Shown: positions 1-10,753, counted from the first letter of the stretch. The stretch is 63,324 nucleotides of DNA from Gammaproteobacteria bacterium (GCA_016928055.1 JAFGLM010000006.1:1-63324), one strand, 5' to 3'. Made by a program: numbers and translations. The notes: generated from the letters alone by a model not told the origin.

Positions 1-9
1 TTACTAGAC

Positions 10-38
10 GTATAAGCCACGCATTGCGTGGCTTATAC
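10..38. repeat. 13-bp perfect inverted repeat with 3-base loop
   Basis: Arms at 10-22 and 26-38 are exact reverse complements (GTATAAGCCACGC / GCGTGGCTTATAC) with loop ATT. It would form a stable hairpin. No T-run follows on either strand, so it is not a classical intrinsic terminator; it could still end a transcript arriving from outside the window. Confidence 0.6.
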
Positions 39-80
39 AAACCACTCAGTTTCAATCGTTATTTTATTATTTTATTAGTG

Positions 81-120
81 TCCCTCTGTTTCTCTCTGTT
101 TCTCTCTGTTTCTCTCTGTT
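81..120. repeat. 10-bp tandem repeat, four units
   Basis: Three exact copies of TCTCTCTGTT (91-120) follow one variant copy (81-90), and a partial unit continues to about 126. The tract is followed at 138-153 by GGTTCAGTCTGACCCC, whose reverse complement begins GGGGTCAGACTG, a motif I associate with scattered intergenic elements near REP-type transposases. No gene is visible in 1-179. Confidence 0.75.
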
Positions 121-179
121 TCTGTTCTAATGGGGGAGGTTCAGTCTGACCCCTTGATTTAATTTATTTCTCCTAGGTT

Positions 180-791
180 CTATAGACAACCATCCTTTAT
201 ATTTTGATAAATACCCGTAAGTAGCCTCCACAGATCTGGATTTGGATCCATAATCATTAATGCTTCACTATCATCATCAATAATAACAAAGCTATTGCTT
301 CCAAATCTTTTCGTATTCGAATAAATCCTTACACGAAGCCCATTCGTGTAGAGTTCTTTAGAATTTTCAACCATATTTTCATCGTCAATATCAACAAATG
401 CTGTATAAATAGCGTTTAATTCACCAGATACAATTGTTCCACCCAATACTATTTTTTCAGGATTGATATCAAGTTTATTCGGGATGTGAAATGGTCTGCT
501 AAATGAAGTGAATGAATGCCCCTCATTAATTGAATTTCTCAGATAGTATCTAGACGGCAGTGGAAAATAGCCATTAAATATCTTTATGAAAATTAAATCT
601 CTATAGTCACAAGATTTTGATTCAGAAAGCCTCTCACTCTCCCATTGAGAATAAATATAGTCCTGATTCAAAGAAATGTCGTTACTTTCTTTAAAGTAGA
701 CGAACAAGCTATATATCAACAGTAAAGTTACTATCAAAATTAATAAAACAGATAATACTCCAACTTTACTATTTCTATATAGCATCACCAT
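180..791 (-). CDS. Small single-pass membrane protein, possible immunity partner of the RHS protein
   Basis: 203 residues, not recognised by family. Residues about 10-33 form one strongly hydrophobic segment, followed by a polar domain with no motif I can name, so the body is probably on the far side of the inner membrane. The start ATG at 791 overlaps the stop of the upstream RHS gene (ATGGTGATG spans both; a second ATG at 785 is possible), which implies translational coupling. The gene is visibly AT-richer than the RHS core. Its position directly after the variable C-terminus of an RHS protein is where immunity genes of polymorphic toxins sit. That role is inferred from position only; an unrelated hypothetical membrane protein is equally compatible with the sequence. 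Confidence 0.7.
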   Translation of the reverse strand: MVMLYRNSKVGVLSVLLILIVTLLLIYSLFVYFKESNDISLNQDYIYSQWESERLSESKSCDYRDLIFIKIFNGYFPLPSRYYLRNSINEGHSFTSFSRPFHIPNKLDINPEKIVLGGTIVSGELNAIYTAFVDIDDENMVENSKELYTNGLRVRIYSNTKRFGSNSFVIIDDDSEALMIMDPNPDLWRLLTGIYQNIKDGCL

Positions 792-3700
792 GCTCCAACT
801 ATACCATTTATAATATTACCTGTTACCGTCTGTGATACATTCCCATCACTGTCTTCAAGAAATATTCCAATATCGCATCCAAGTTCATGACAATTAATAT
901 TTGGTGTATAAATCCTATTGTCTTGATATTTGACAACGAAATTTGCAATATCGTCTTGTTTGGTGAAAAATTCAAGCAGCCATTTTGCTCCCCTTGGTAC
1001 TTTAGTTGCTCGTGATAGTCCAGCCGTCAACATTTGTCCCAATATTTCTTCATTTAAGGCTAATCCAAATGCAGCCATTTCTTTCAGAGTTTGAAACGCA
1101 ACGAACTGTTCTAAATTTCTGACTGCTAAATCTCTAAGGACGCTAGATCCCAGCTCTGATCTCGTAGGAAACTGGGCCATTAACTCGTCTCCTTCTAAAG
1201 ATTCAAGTTTTGGAATGAGCTCTCTAGCTTGGTTTTTCATACTATTCATTAAGTTCTTAATCACTCTATCTTTGCTCGCAGCATTATACGCAAACTGCAA
1301 CGCCGCCGTCGCCGCTCCATTCGCAAATTTACCTCCCGTTAATTCACTGGTCGTTCCACCAATCAGTGCTGCAACCAGCACACCCAGAATGGGACTCTTG
1401 TCTGCGACCGTAAGCTGAATATCGGTCGTCGCTTTCGTAACAAACGCAGCAGCAAATCCATGTCCAAACTTTCCACCTTGAAGCTCGGCACTGACACCTC
1501 CTACCAATGCATGCAAGCTAATCTGCCCCGCAATTTGTTTGGCTGTTAACCAATTTTTTCCAAATTGATAAGTGCCAGGCGTATTCGGTAGAAAACTATT
1601 TTTTGCGAAGTAATCACCAATCGCCTGAAACGCCATGGCTGACGCACCATGAGCTACCGCACTTCTAAGCGCGTCAGAGGACGACGCACCAAAAGCTCTT
1701 GCCATTTGATACTGTAGAACCATGCCACAAGGTATGCATATTGATGTAATGGAGGAAACTATCAAGGACGACAGCTCCGGCCCCATCAAGCGAAACATTC
1801 CTCTTAACGCCTTATGCAACAAAAACCCGCTCGGATCCGTTGCATTCATTGGATTATTCAACACATAGCTATAGCGGTTATAACTTTGTGTGTTGGTTGC
1901 CGCCTGGATAAACGGATCTGCCTGAACAAAACGTGCCAGGATCGGATCATAAATACGTCCGTTCATATGAATCAGACCCACTTCATCCAACATTTCGTGG
2001 CCGGTATAACCACGCGGGGTCACACTATTATCGTATGCGGCCTGTTGTGCAGGCGTTAATGGTTGATAGTTTTCACTACGGCGCTGACCAAACGCGCTGT
2101 AGTCCATATCGATAATACCCAGGTTGGTACCGGCACGGGCAACCTCCGGATGCGGCTGGTATTCCACCATTATTAAGGTTGAACCCAGGTGATCTTTCAC
2201 CAGGTAATGATGTTTGGTATCGGTCACCAGATCAGCCGAATCAACGGTATCGATCAGAATTGCAACACCATTGATATAGTGTTTTACCTGTTTTGTGCCG
2301 TTGGGCAGGGTCACGCGTTCGACGTTACCCAAATATAAGGTCGTGGTGATTTCAGACCCTTCTGTTTTCACCTGCTTGAAGCGGGCACGCCCGGGACCGT
2401 ATTCAAATGCGATTTGTGTATCGCCTTTAGTAATAAGACTGGGCTTGTCGAATGGCGCGTATTCGATATCACGGCCGGTACTGTCTTCGGTTAAATTTCC
2501 GTTGGCATCGTATTTGTAGTAAGACCCGTCTGATAATGACGTCACGGCATGCGGCCCGGCAACCGGGCTGTAGGCGCTGGGACCGTAGGTGTAGGTGCCC
2601 GGACTGCTGACCGGTGTCGCATCGTATTGCTGATGCGTTTGCGTTTTAATATTACCAAAGCTGTCGTAGGTCCACTCGCTGTCACCTAAACCCGGCCGAA
2701 TAGCCTGATACAAACGATTTAAATCGTCGTAGAAAAAGTCTTCGCGTGCATCGATCAAGGCTGTACCGGCATTGTCATAACGCGTTTTCTGCCTCCATTC
2801 CAGATTACCTAATACATCCCATTGTGTCTGGTATTGCAGGACATCGTAAACCGGCCCGATAAAACCCGTGGCAACGTTTTGTTGCTGAATCATGCCGGTA
2901 TAGTGATTGTATTGCTTGGTAACACGGTAACCGTTACCCAGATCTTCAAGCAGTGGCTTACCACTGGCATCGGTGTCGGTTAGCTCGTAATAAATATCAC
3001 GGTAGTCACCATTGAGACGTTCAACGGATACCACGTATTGAAGATAACCATAATCGTTATACAGATTCTGAATACCATTTTTCGTGTAATGAGCCGTGGT
3101 GCGCGAAGCATCGAATTGTTGAAAGACACGACCAAACTGATCGTAATTCACTTTCGCATAATATGTTCCATCAGACGGCAGCGTGGTGATGGTTTCATCA
3201 CTGCGACCGAAACCGTCATAGGTGTACGTCTGGGTATAACCATTTGCCGTATCTGTGACGTTTAGCAGCGCTGCGTTACCAGTTAAACCGTCGTCAAATG
3301 TCCAAACAGCATGCGCAAACAGATACTCGTCGTTACTCGCATCGCGCGCATAATCCCAACGCTCCACCTGGTTGCCGGCGATGTTGTAACGTTGTTCGGA
3401 ACGCTGATTCTTCGCATCGATTTGTCGAATCAGTTCACCGAAGGCATTGTATTCATAACTCCAGTTACCTTTATCCGGATCGCTCATCGCTAATTTGCGA
3501 CCCATATCATCATAATCGACTGTGGTGACAATACTGCCGGGCGCACCGTTAGCCAGATCATTACCAATCACTTCAATATGCACCAAATTTCCATTGGCAT
3601 CGTAGTTATAACGCAATTGCCCACCCATGGCATCGGTCACCTGCATCAGCTCACCCAGTGAATTGCGTTGCTCAGTTCGCGCCTGGTTATGAGCATTCCG

Positions 3701-6700
3701 GTTAATGGTTACGTAACCATCGTATTCCATGGTGCTGGTGCTATCCAATCCATCAGGTCCTTTGGTAACAGTCTCTACGACACGACCCATTCGGTCGTAA
3801 GTTTGCCGCATCCATACAGGCGTTCCGGTTGAGAAATACGGTTGCGATACGCGTTGCGTTTTACCGCGTATATCGTATTCCGTATCCTGATAAACCACCT
3901 GACCGTTAAATGCGATGCCCTCCTTACGAAGACTGCGGCCCAGACGATCAAAATATTCAATATTCCGAGCGCCACCCGATTGTGTCTTGGTCATCTTGTA
4001 CAAGGCTTCAGAATGGCTGCAGCTACTGCTACTACAGAGGCGCACTTCAGTTTGCAGGAAGGCACCGGTACTGTCGCTGCGGAAATACTCGCGACCTAGT
4101 GGATCAATATAGATATTGGTAACAACACCATTGATATCGCGTGTTGCCGTCGGCATACCCAGCTCGTTGCGTGAGATAATTTCCGCTGCTGTTTGTCCAT
4201 AGGCATTAATTTCCCTTTCAACATAACGACCGCTGGCATCGAATACTTTTTCTGAGGTGCGTGTTACAACGTTGTACCCATCCCAGCCCTGGGTTTCGAT
4301 TCTGATTTCGTTACCGAAGTTATCGTAACTATGCGTTGTGGTCAGGGTTTGATCCTGCGTCCCACCAGGTTCGATGGTTTCTGTTCGGAGCAACCATTGC
4401 AGGGAACCGAAACTGGCATCGTTATACGTGAAGCTGGAAGACCGTACAGAAACATCAGTAGGCGTGCCATCGCCGTAGATTCGTGTGGTTGTAACAGTGC
4501 TATCGCTTAAACGCCCCTTTTCGCGTTCTTCGTTGTTACCGCCATACTGGTTAACAGCGTGTTTAATTATTACGTCACCGGTACCACTATCATCGGTATC
4601 TGTGGTTATGGTCGATTCGGTAACATTGCCATATTCGTCATAGACTGATTCGGTAACAATAGTCTGCAAAACAGTACCATTGCCACTGATAGCAACATTC
4701 ATGTTACCGGAAGCCGTATAGTAGGTTTTCTCGATACTTTTCTTAAGTATGGGACGATAAGGCGGTGATGGCATATTATTAGTGTCACCATCCCAGCCCT
4801 GTAACTGCCAGATATTTTCGGCATGACCCACTATCGTTTTGTTTGGTAATTGGGTAACTGTCTCCAGCGGCATGCCAATAAACGGATAATCCTGCCGATA
4901 ATGACTTGTTGTAGTAATACCGGTTTGCTTGTCCAGGGTTGTGATACGCTCGAATCCCAAATAGCCTCTTCCGGATGCCTGTATTTTGGCTTCACCGTAG
5001 TAATAACTCACACTGCTGCTGCCTTGCGGTGAACCAGCGTATGGTGTGGTACTGGAGACCTCCGTGACAACATATTGTGATCCCATCACCTCAAAAACCG
5101 GACCCTGGCCTATACCCGCACCTTTGCCAAGAGTATGAGAGCCTGCAGGTAAGTCTGCCGACCAGTCACGATTCAGGGCATCGTAAAATGCATCATTATC
5201 AGCACTGGCATAGGTTATCGGCGTGTCCCAACAGCTCGGTGTACCTTCGAATTCGTAATTGGACATTTCGCATTCTTCTGTTTCTATCGAAACATCCAGT
5301 TCAATTCGCTTGTAATGTCCGCTTGTACTGAGTGTGCCGTACTGAATATCAGTATGATTACCCAACCCGTCGGTGATTCCGGTAATAACATCGATAGGTT
5401 CATTGGTGCTGTTGTAGAGACGCACACCCACGTAGAGAAAATCCCCGTTCGGATCTGAAGGAGTACGAACTATCACATCGTCCTGACGTCCGTCGCCATT
5501 AATATCCAGAAACAGATGGTTTACCGAGCGTACAGTCTGCGTAAGGTATCCATACTGGGTAAGAACAGGCTTGGTTTCTACCAGTGTTTCTACCTCGCTC
5601 CTGATAATCTGTGGAGCGCTAAAACTGCCGTTTTGCCAATAATAGGCATCCAATGTTTCGGCGGATTCATTGTGATGGATTACTTCTGTTTTTCCATCAC
5701 CATTCAAATCTACAAACTGAATGGTCTGTAACGCAGAACTACTGCCAGTTAGAAATTGCTGACGCGGTGTAAATCCGGCGCCCGTGCTGAGACTGAAATA
5801 TGACGCACCGCTGTCATAGAACATCAGATCAGTATAGCCATCGCCGTTAAGATCAACTGTTTTGATATCAAGAGAATTTACCGACAGAGGATTATAGCCG
5901 CCCGCTACAAATGACTGATAACCGTTATCGGTTAATATGAACGGTCTGAGTTCATGTAATACCGGTTCGTATACACAGTTAATAGTACAATTATCAGTTT
6001 CTTCTATCTCACCGTGGTAATCAGCGAATATGGTATCAACTCTACCATCGCCGTTAAAATCAGCGGCACCAAATCCTGCTGACTTATCAAACGTTCGCCA
6101 GGAAAGGCCTATTTCGCCATTAAGTGTCGGATGTATACCTGGCTGATACTCATAACCGTCTACAACCGGTATAACCTGCATATCACCGAAATGGTATATC
6201 TGATTTGAAGTTGTCGGCTGCGACAAATCACGTTCCAGATGTCTTACAAGAAGACTATTGTCAATAATATGAACAACGTCGACCAAACCATCCGAGTTTA
6301 CATCTGCATACTGGGCATCGACAATCAGCGGGGGCGTAAGTATGTAATTACCGCTAATACCCCATAATCCATCTTGTTTCAGCTCCGCCAAGTAGATCTT
6401 GTAACGCGAGTCAGCATCATTTTTCACTATGACATCATGACGACCATCGCCGTTATAATCGATCACCGCCCAGTTAATCTTGTTTTCAAAATTACCGTTT
6501 GTAATACCCCCCCTGTTATACAGAGCCGTACCATCAGATATCGCGTATCGAAGAGTCTTGGTATTACTATTGATAGCCTGAACCCAATAAATGAGGTCCA
6601 TTTTACCATCGCCATTAATGTCTGCCGGCCGGTAGTCCAGCAACATAAGCTCTTCGGTACCGTTAAAATCAACCCCGACATATTCACCAAATCCGGGATT

Positions 6701-9700
6701 TGTGCTGCTCCAGTCAAAACGAGTTTCCGGATAGCAATCATAATTTCTGCATTCCTGGATACTATCCAGCTTACTCACACCAAATGAAGCTACCGGCAGA
6801 TAATCAAACTCATAATGCCGCAACTCTGTACCATTTGTGGTTGAAACAATCCTGTGTAAACGTTGTGAGCTTTCCAGCAAGTATCCTGCAATATAACCGT
6901 TGCCGCCATCCACTCGTGGCTCATAATCAAAATCAATCGTAGCATTGGGTGTCGCTCCACTTCCAAAAGCGTATTCAATGCGTTGAATTGTTTGCTCATG
7001 TGTCGATGTATCGTTGTAATATTTGTAAACGATGGCATTTCCAACACTGTCTTCGAAACGACTGATAGACCAAACATAGGATTGAGTTCCCAGGATAATT
7101 CTGGAATCAGTAGTTTGGCCATAATAACTTCTGGACCCATCCTTTGCTTCAACCACAAATGTCTGCGGTGACCCGTAAGCACCCTCAAAAATTGTAACTT
7201 TGGAATAATTGTCGATTTCAGTTTTGTAAACAGAATCATTCTGCCAATATTCCTCCGCGACAGAATGATTCGTATTGATTAAGCGCTGACCATTCAAACA
7301 GAGCCGGTCTTCCGTCGTCAGACTAATTGGTTCTGCTTTTCCGTCAATCTGCAATGTTTGGCTGCAACGCGTAATGGCCGAAAGACCGCCTATTGACCAT
7401 CCTTTCCCGGCAATACCATTGCCACTATTACTCGAATAATCAACGCTAATCTGCGGTACAACACCCGCCGTACCCGGAGCTGTGGCAATATCAACGCTAT
7501 ACGATGCGCCACCAGCCTCATCAACACGAAACTTGGCTGCCAGCGATCCCACGTTATCGTTTGATTCAATTGGCGGCGTAGCCATTACCGGTGGCATCGG
7601 TTGTTCAGGTGCTGATGTTGCGCCCGGCGGATCAAGGGTGATATCAGCAGAATTGGAAGAAAACGCACTACAAACATGCTCGGCCTGGGTTGTACCCTGA
7701 ATAGAACACGCACGTACACGATAGCTATATAATTGATTTGGCAAGCGAGAACTTAAAGTCTGTTCAGTATCGGCGATCTGTAATGTGAGCACGTTTCCGT
7801 TTTCTTCCAGCTGGTAATAATCAACAGCGCCGGTTGAGCTATCCCAATCCACAGTAAATCTTCCGTAATCAGGCTGCGGATTTATGATTGAAATATTTTC
7901 CGGAACACTCGGTGCTTGCGGACATGCTGCAGTAGTTGCATTGGCTGTTACCCATTCCGATGATCCACTAAATGCATCATTCCATGTGTAATAGGCATGT
8001 ATTCTAAAGTAGTAGGTCGTATTGCCTTCTAAACCTGAGACCTGCGTACTGCTTTGACCTGTAATTCCGGACAGTGAACTATCAGTTGTCCAGTTCTCAT
8101 TGTCTGTTGATACCTCAATGTCAAAATAACCTGTACTATCGACAGGATACCCAGCGGCTCCGGCTAACCACTGCAAATCAACCTGGCTACAGTTGTATGG
8201 TGCTATCGCCGGTACACTGGCGGTTAATGCCGGTTCACTGGGAGGCCTTACAACGGTAACTGTAGTGATTTCGGTACTCATTGAATCATCAATAAAATCC
8301 AACTGTACATAGTAATCATAAATACCGGTAGTTTTAGGCGGTGAGACACTATAGACACCCAGATCGTAACTACTAAAAACCGAGACCCAGGTGCCGTTAT
8401 TTGCCCGTTCATATACTGTGGCTTGTCTTTCATTGATACCGTAACCAAAAAATCCCATTTGAGTCAGTGCGTCGGTATAGTCAATTTGATATACACCATC
8501 GTGACTGACTCCGGGTGCCTCTATGTTTATTGGCGGGCAAGCCGGTTTTTGTATCACATTTGATTCTGCCACCGGCGACCAATCGCTCATGTAAAAATCG
8601 GAAACGTACCGCGCACGTACGTGGTATTTATAACTTCCAAGAAATGAAGTGCTTTCATCTAGATATTCTGTAGATACCAGTGAATCATCAAGCACCTCAA
8701 AACTTCCACCATCACGTTGTCGTTGGATTTCATATTGATTAGCATTGGAGCTTGCAGACCAACTAACGTTGATATCGTCCAGGCAATTGGAACTCACCAG
8801 TGAAGCCACAACTGACGCGGTTGCTACAGGAGGAATAATTACAGTAATTGAACTGCTTACTTCTGAAGAGCCGCACACACCAGAATTACAGCTCGTTACA
8901 TAGTATTCATATCGTCCATTTTGAGTAACATTAATGGTTTCGCTAAACGCGCTGACGCCATATGTTGCAGGCGCAACTTCAACCCAACCGCCTCCATCCC
9001 GTCGTTGATACAATTGATTAACTATATTTTCGGAAAGTCCTGTAGTTATATAACTGACTGTAAAAACCCCATCAACACTGGTTAGTGAGGATAAAGTGGG
9101 TGTTTCCGGTACAGGACTTCGCGATGCGTTTATTGATATAGCATTTGAACATGCTTGATAACCACTAATTTGGTTACATGCTTTAACAGAAAACGTGTAA
9201 TCAGCGGCCGGTAAATTTGCCGGGGTTTGATAACTGGTTGTTTGTGTGTCGAGATATACAGTTACGGTGCCGGTTGGCGTGCTGGTATATTCAAGTTCGT
9301 AACCAGTGAATGTGCCGCTGGCCGGACCCCAACTAACTGTTTGCACTTGATCATCACGGGAATTTGTCGGACTAACGGATATTGACGATGGCTCACCCGG
9401 TTGCTGGATAAAAGCAATAGTTACATCATTGCTGTGTTCTCCACAAACACCTTGATAACAAATAACCACATTATATGAATAAACACCACCTATACGACCC
9501 CTTATATATTTAGTGTAATAGGTCGCATCTGGTTCATCCTCTAGAAGATCATAACTACCGATATATGCCCAATCACCGCCGTTGATCCGTTCATAAATAT
9601 AATATTGAGCATTATTCCATGTATCAGTCCATACCAGGTCAAAATCACCTATTTGATAATTAGAGCCTCGATATATTGAAAGCTCTGCCGGTGAAGGTGG

Positions 9701-10753
9701 AGTAATTATTGTTGAACTACCCGTCCGCCAACCAGAACAATTAGTTAAGGTACTGACGGTATTACAGGCGCGCACCTGGTAATTCCAAGTGCCCGGACTT
9801 AAACCGGTTAATGATGTACTTAAACCAGCACCGTCGTAACCGTTTGTCCAGGTACCGGAACTACTGATCTTGTAATCAAAATCATAACTGGTAACCAATC
9901 CGCTTGCTGCGCCCCAATTAACCGTTACATCACCACCACTGGGATTGGGACTGGCAGAAATTGAGCTGGGCACACCCGGGGTAATAGCAACAATGACAGA
10001 GCGCTCACTACTATAGGCACTGCAACCGGAAGTATTGCAGGCACGCACACGATAACCCCAGACACCATTACCTCTGCTTGAGCGAGAAGCACTGGTAGAA
10101 CTGGTTGTGTAATCACTGCTCCAGCTGCCGCCATCTACCCGCTCCTGCCATTGATAACTGGTGGCATTAGTCACACTACCCCAGGAAATACTGTAATACC
10201 CATCACTATCGGTTGTCGCCATATTCATTGAGGGCACACCCGGTATCGGTGGAGGCGGCGCAGGCACAGTAATGATTAATTTGTAACGACTACAACTAGT
10301 CTCTTGATAATAATCCCAACCGTCGTCATACCAATAACTTCCCATGATCCAGAATTCGTGCGTTCCTACTGGTAAACTATTGAACGAGTACTGACTTGAA
10401 ACCGTTGAGTAATACGTTGTTGTACCACCGGTTTTTTTATAAACCGTAAAACTTAGATCGTCACCGCCCGACGGCAATTCAAGAAAAGTCCAGGCCAAAG
10501 TAAATGTACCATCGCTATCGGCATAGTTTGTTGTATAAGCAGGCGCGCTGTACCACCAACTGTTCGGAAACGTATAAGTCTCTGCCTGAGCGGGTTGCGC
10601 AAAGCCTGTTAATCCAAACAACAATACCGCCAGATATATCGTTCGTGACAGGGCGCGACGCGGCTGGGCCGTATAGGCTGTACGGAGTGTTAGAAACTGG
10701 TTATGAATATTTTTAGCAACAGAATATACGGAAAACGACAAAAACCCGAGCAT
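785..10753 (-). CDS. Giant exported SpvB/TcdB-type RHS-repeat protein with fibronectin III array
   Basis: About 3322 residues from the chosen start. ATG at 10753 has GGGGAG seven bases upstream and leads into a long signal-peptide-like segment ending AQPAQA; an ATG at 10828 is in frame but lacks a well-spaced site. Order: about ten fibronectin-III-like units (residues ~70-1050), a SpvB N-terminal domain (~1070-1140, with GNGIAGKGWSIGGLS), seven FG-GAP/VCBS-type units with the D(I/L/F)NGDG motif (~1380-1760), YD/RHS repeats (~2000-2930), and an RHS core ending in SYVLNNPMNATDPSG. The last ~345 residues contain two glycine/alanine stretches (GGKFGHG, GGKFANG) and then a tail unlike the core. 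The family includes toxin-delivery shells and cell-surface polymorphic toxins. Signal peptide and FN3 array suggest a secreted or surface protein. Toxic activity of the tail is not shown. Confidence 0.9.
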   Translation of the reverse strand: MLGFLSFSVYSVAKNIHNQFLTLRTAYTAQPRRALSRTIYLAVLLFGLTGFAQPAQAETYTFPNSWWYSAPAYTTNYADSDGTFTLAWTFLELPSGGDDLSFTVYKKTGGTTTYYSTVSSQYSFNSLPVGTHEFWIMGSYWYDDGWDYYQETSCSRYKLIITVPAPPPPIPGVPSMNMATTDSDGYYSISWGSVTNATSYQWQERVDGGSWSSDYTTSSTSASRSSRGNGVWGYRVRACNTSGCSAYSSERSVIVAITPGVPSSISASPNPSGGDVTVNWGAASGLVTSYDFDYKISSSGTWTNGYDGAGLSTSLTGLSPGTWNYQVRACNTVSTLTNCSGWRTGSSTIITPPSPAELSIYRGSNYQIGDFDLVWTDTWNNAQYYIYERINGGDWAYIGSYDLLEDEPDATYYTKYIRGRIGGVYSYNVVICYQGVCGEHSNDVTIAFIQQPGEPSSISVSPTNSRDDQVQTVSWGPASGTFTGYELEYTSTPTGTVTVYLDTQTTSYQTPANLPAADYTFSVKACNQISGYQACSNAISINASRSPVPETPTLSSLTSVDGVFTVSYITTGLSENIVNQLYQRRDGGGWVEVAPATYGVSAFSETINVTQNGRYEYYVTSCNSGVCGSSEVSSSITVIIPPVATASVVASLVSSNCLDDINVSWSASSNANQYEIQRQRDGGSFEVLDDSLVSTEYLDESTSFLGSYKYHVRARYVSDFYMSDWSPVAESNVIQKPACPPINIEAPGVSHDGVYQIDYTDALTQMGFFGYGINERQATVYERANNGTWVSVFSSYDLGVYSVSPPKTTGIYDYYVQLDFIDDSMSTEITTVTVVRPPSEPALTASVPAIAPYNCSQVDLQWLAGAAGYPVDSTGYFDIEVSTDNENWTTDSSLSGITGQSSTQVSGLEGNTTYYFRIHAYYTWNDAFSGSSEWVTANATTAACPQAPSVPENISIINPQPDYGRFTVDWDSSTGAVDYYQLEENGNVLTLQIADTEQTLSSRLPNQLYSYRVRACSIQGTTQAEHVCSAFSSNSADITLDPPGATSAPEQPMPPVMATPPIESNDNVGSLAAKFRVDEAGGASYSVDIATAPGTAGVVPQISVDYSSNSGNGIAGKGWSIGGLSAITRCSQTLQIDGKAEPISLTTEDRLCLNGQRLINTNHSVAEEYWQNDSVYKTEIDNYSKVTIFEGAYGSPQTFVVEAKDGSRSYYGQTTDSRIILGTQSYVWSISRFEDSVGNAIVYKYYNDTSTHEQTIQRIEYAFGSGATPNATIDFDYEPRVDGGNGYIAGYLLESSQRLHRIVSTTNGTELRHYEFDYLPVASFGVSKLDSIQECRNYDCYPETRFDWSSTNPGFGEYVGVDFNGTEELMLLDYRPADINGDGKMDLIYWVQAINSNTKTLRYAISDGTALYNRGGITNGNFENKINWAVIDYNGDGRHDVIVKNDADSRYKIYLAELKQDGLWGISGNYILTPPLIVDAQYADVNSDGLVDVVHIIDNSLLVRHLERDLSQPTTSNQIYHFGDMQVIPVVDGYEYQPGIHPTLNGEIGLSWRTFDKSAGFGAADFNGDGRVDTIFADYHGEIEETDNCTINCVYEPVLHELRPFILTDNGYQSFVAGGYNPLSVNSLDIKTVDLNGDGYTDLMFYDSGASYFSLSTGAGFTPRQQFLTGSSSALQTIQFVDLNGDGKTEVIHHNESAETLDAYYWQNGSFSAPQIIRSEVETLVETKPVLTQYGYLTQTVRSVNHLFLDINGDGRQDDVIVRTPSDPNGDFLYVGVRLYNSTNEPIDVITGITDGLGNHTDIQYGTLSTSGHYKRIELDVSIETEECEMSNYEFEGTPSCWDTPITYASADNDAFYDALNRDWSADLPAGSHTLGKGAGIGQGPVFEVMGSQYVVTEVSSTTPYAGSPQGSSSVSYYYGEAKIQASGRGYLGFERITTLDKQTGITTTSHYRQDYPFIGMPLETVTQLPNKTIVGHAENIWQLQGWDGDTNNMPSPPYRPILKKSIEKTYYTASGNMNVAISGNGTVLQTIVTESVYDEYGNVTESTITTDTDDSGTGDVIIKHAVNQYGGNNEEREKGRLSDSTVTTTRIYGDGTPTDVSVRSSSFTYNDASFGSLQWLLRTETIEPGGTQDQTLTTTHSYDNFGNEIRIETQGWDGYNVVTRTSEKVFDASGRYVEREINAYGQTAAEIISRNELGMPTATRDINGVVTNIYIDPLGREYFRSDSTGAFLQTEVRLCSSSSCSHSEALYKMTKTQSGGARNIEYFDRLGRSLRKEGIAFNGQVVYQDTEYDIRGKTQRVSQPYFSTGTPVWMRQTYDRMGRVVETVTKGPDGLDSTSTMEYDGYVTINRNAHNQARTEQRNSLGELMQVTDAMGGQLRYNYDANGNLVHIEVIGNDLANGAPGSIVTTVDYDDMGRKLAMSDPDKGNWSYEYNAFGELIRQIDAKNQRSEQRYNIAGNQVERWDYARDASNDEYLFAHAVWTFDDGLTGNAALLNVTDTANGYTQTYTYDGFGRSDETITTLPSDGTYYAKVNYDQFGRVFQQFDASRTTAHYTKNGIQNLYNDYGYLQYVVSVERLNGDYRDIYYELTDTDASGKPLLEDLGNGYRVTKQYNHYTGMIQQQNVATGFIGPVYDVLQYQTQWDVLGNLEWRQKTRYDNAGTALIDAREDFFYDDLNRLYQAIRPGLGDSEWTYDSFGNIKTQTHQQYDATPVSSPGTYTYGPSAYSPVAGPHAVTSLSDGSYYKYDANGNLTEDSTGRDIEYAPFDKPSLITKGDTQIAFEYGPGRARFKQVKTEGSEITTTLYLGNVERVTLPNGTKQVKHYINGVAILIDTVDSADLVTDTKHHYLVKDHLGSTLIMVEYQPHPEVARAGTNLGIIDMDYSAFGQRRSENYQPLTPAQQAAYDNSVTPRGYTGHEMLDEVGLIHMNGRIYDPILARFVQADPFIQAATNTQSYNRYSYVLNNPMNATDPSGFLLHKALRGMFRLMGPELSSLIVSSITSICIPCGMVLQYQMARAFGASSSDALRSAVAHGASAMAFQAIGDYFAKNSFLPNTPGTYQFGKNWLTAKQIAGQISLHALVGGVSAELQGGKFGHGFAAAFVTKATTDIQLTVADKSPILGVLVAALIGGTTSELTGGKFANGAATAALQFAYNAASKDRVIKNLMNSMKNQARELIPKLESLEGDELMAQFPTRSELGSSVLRDLAVRNLEQFVAFQTLKEMAAFGLALNEEILGQMLTAGLSRATKVPRGAKWLLEFFTKQDDIANFVVKYQDNRIYTPNINCHELGCDIGIFLEDSDGNVSQTVTGNIINGIVGAW

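Noticed and set aside
1215..7239. Several 60-150 codon open frames opposite or out of frame within the RHS gene
   Set aside because: They overlap a long gene with clear domain order, lack ribosome binding sites and have low-complexity or shadow-like composition.
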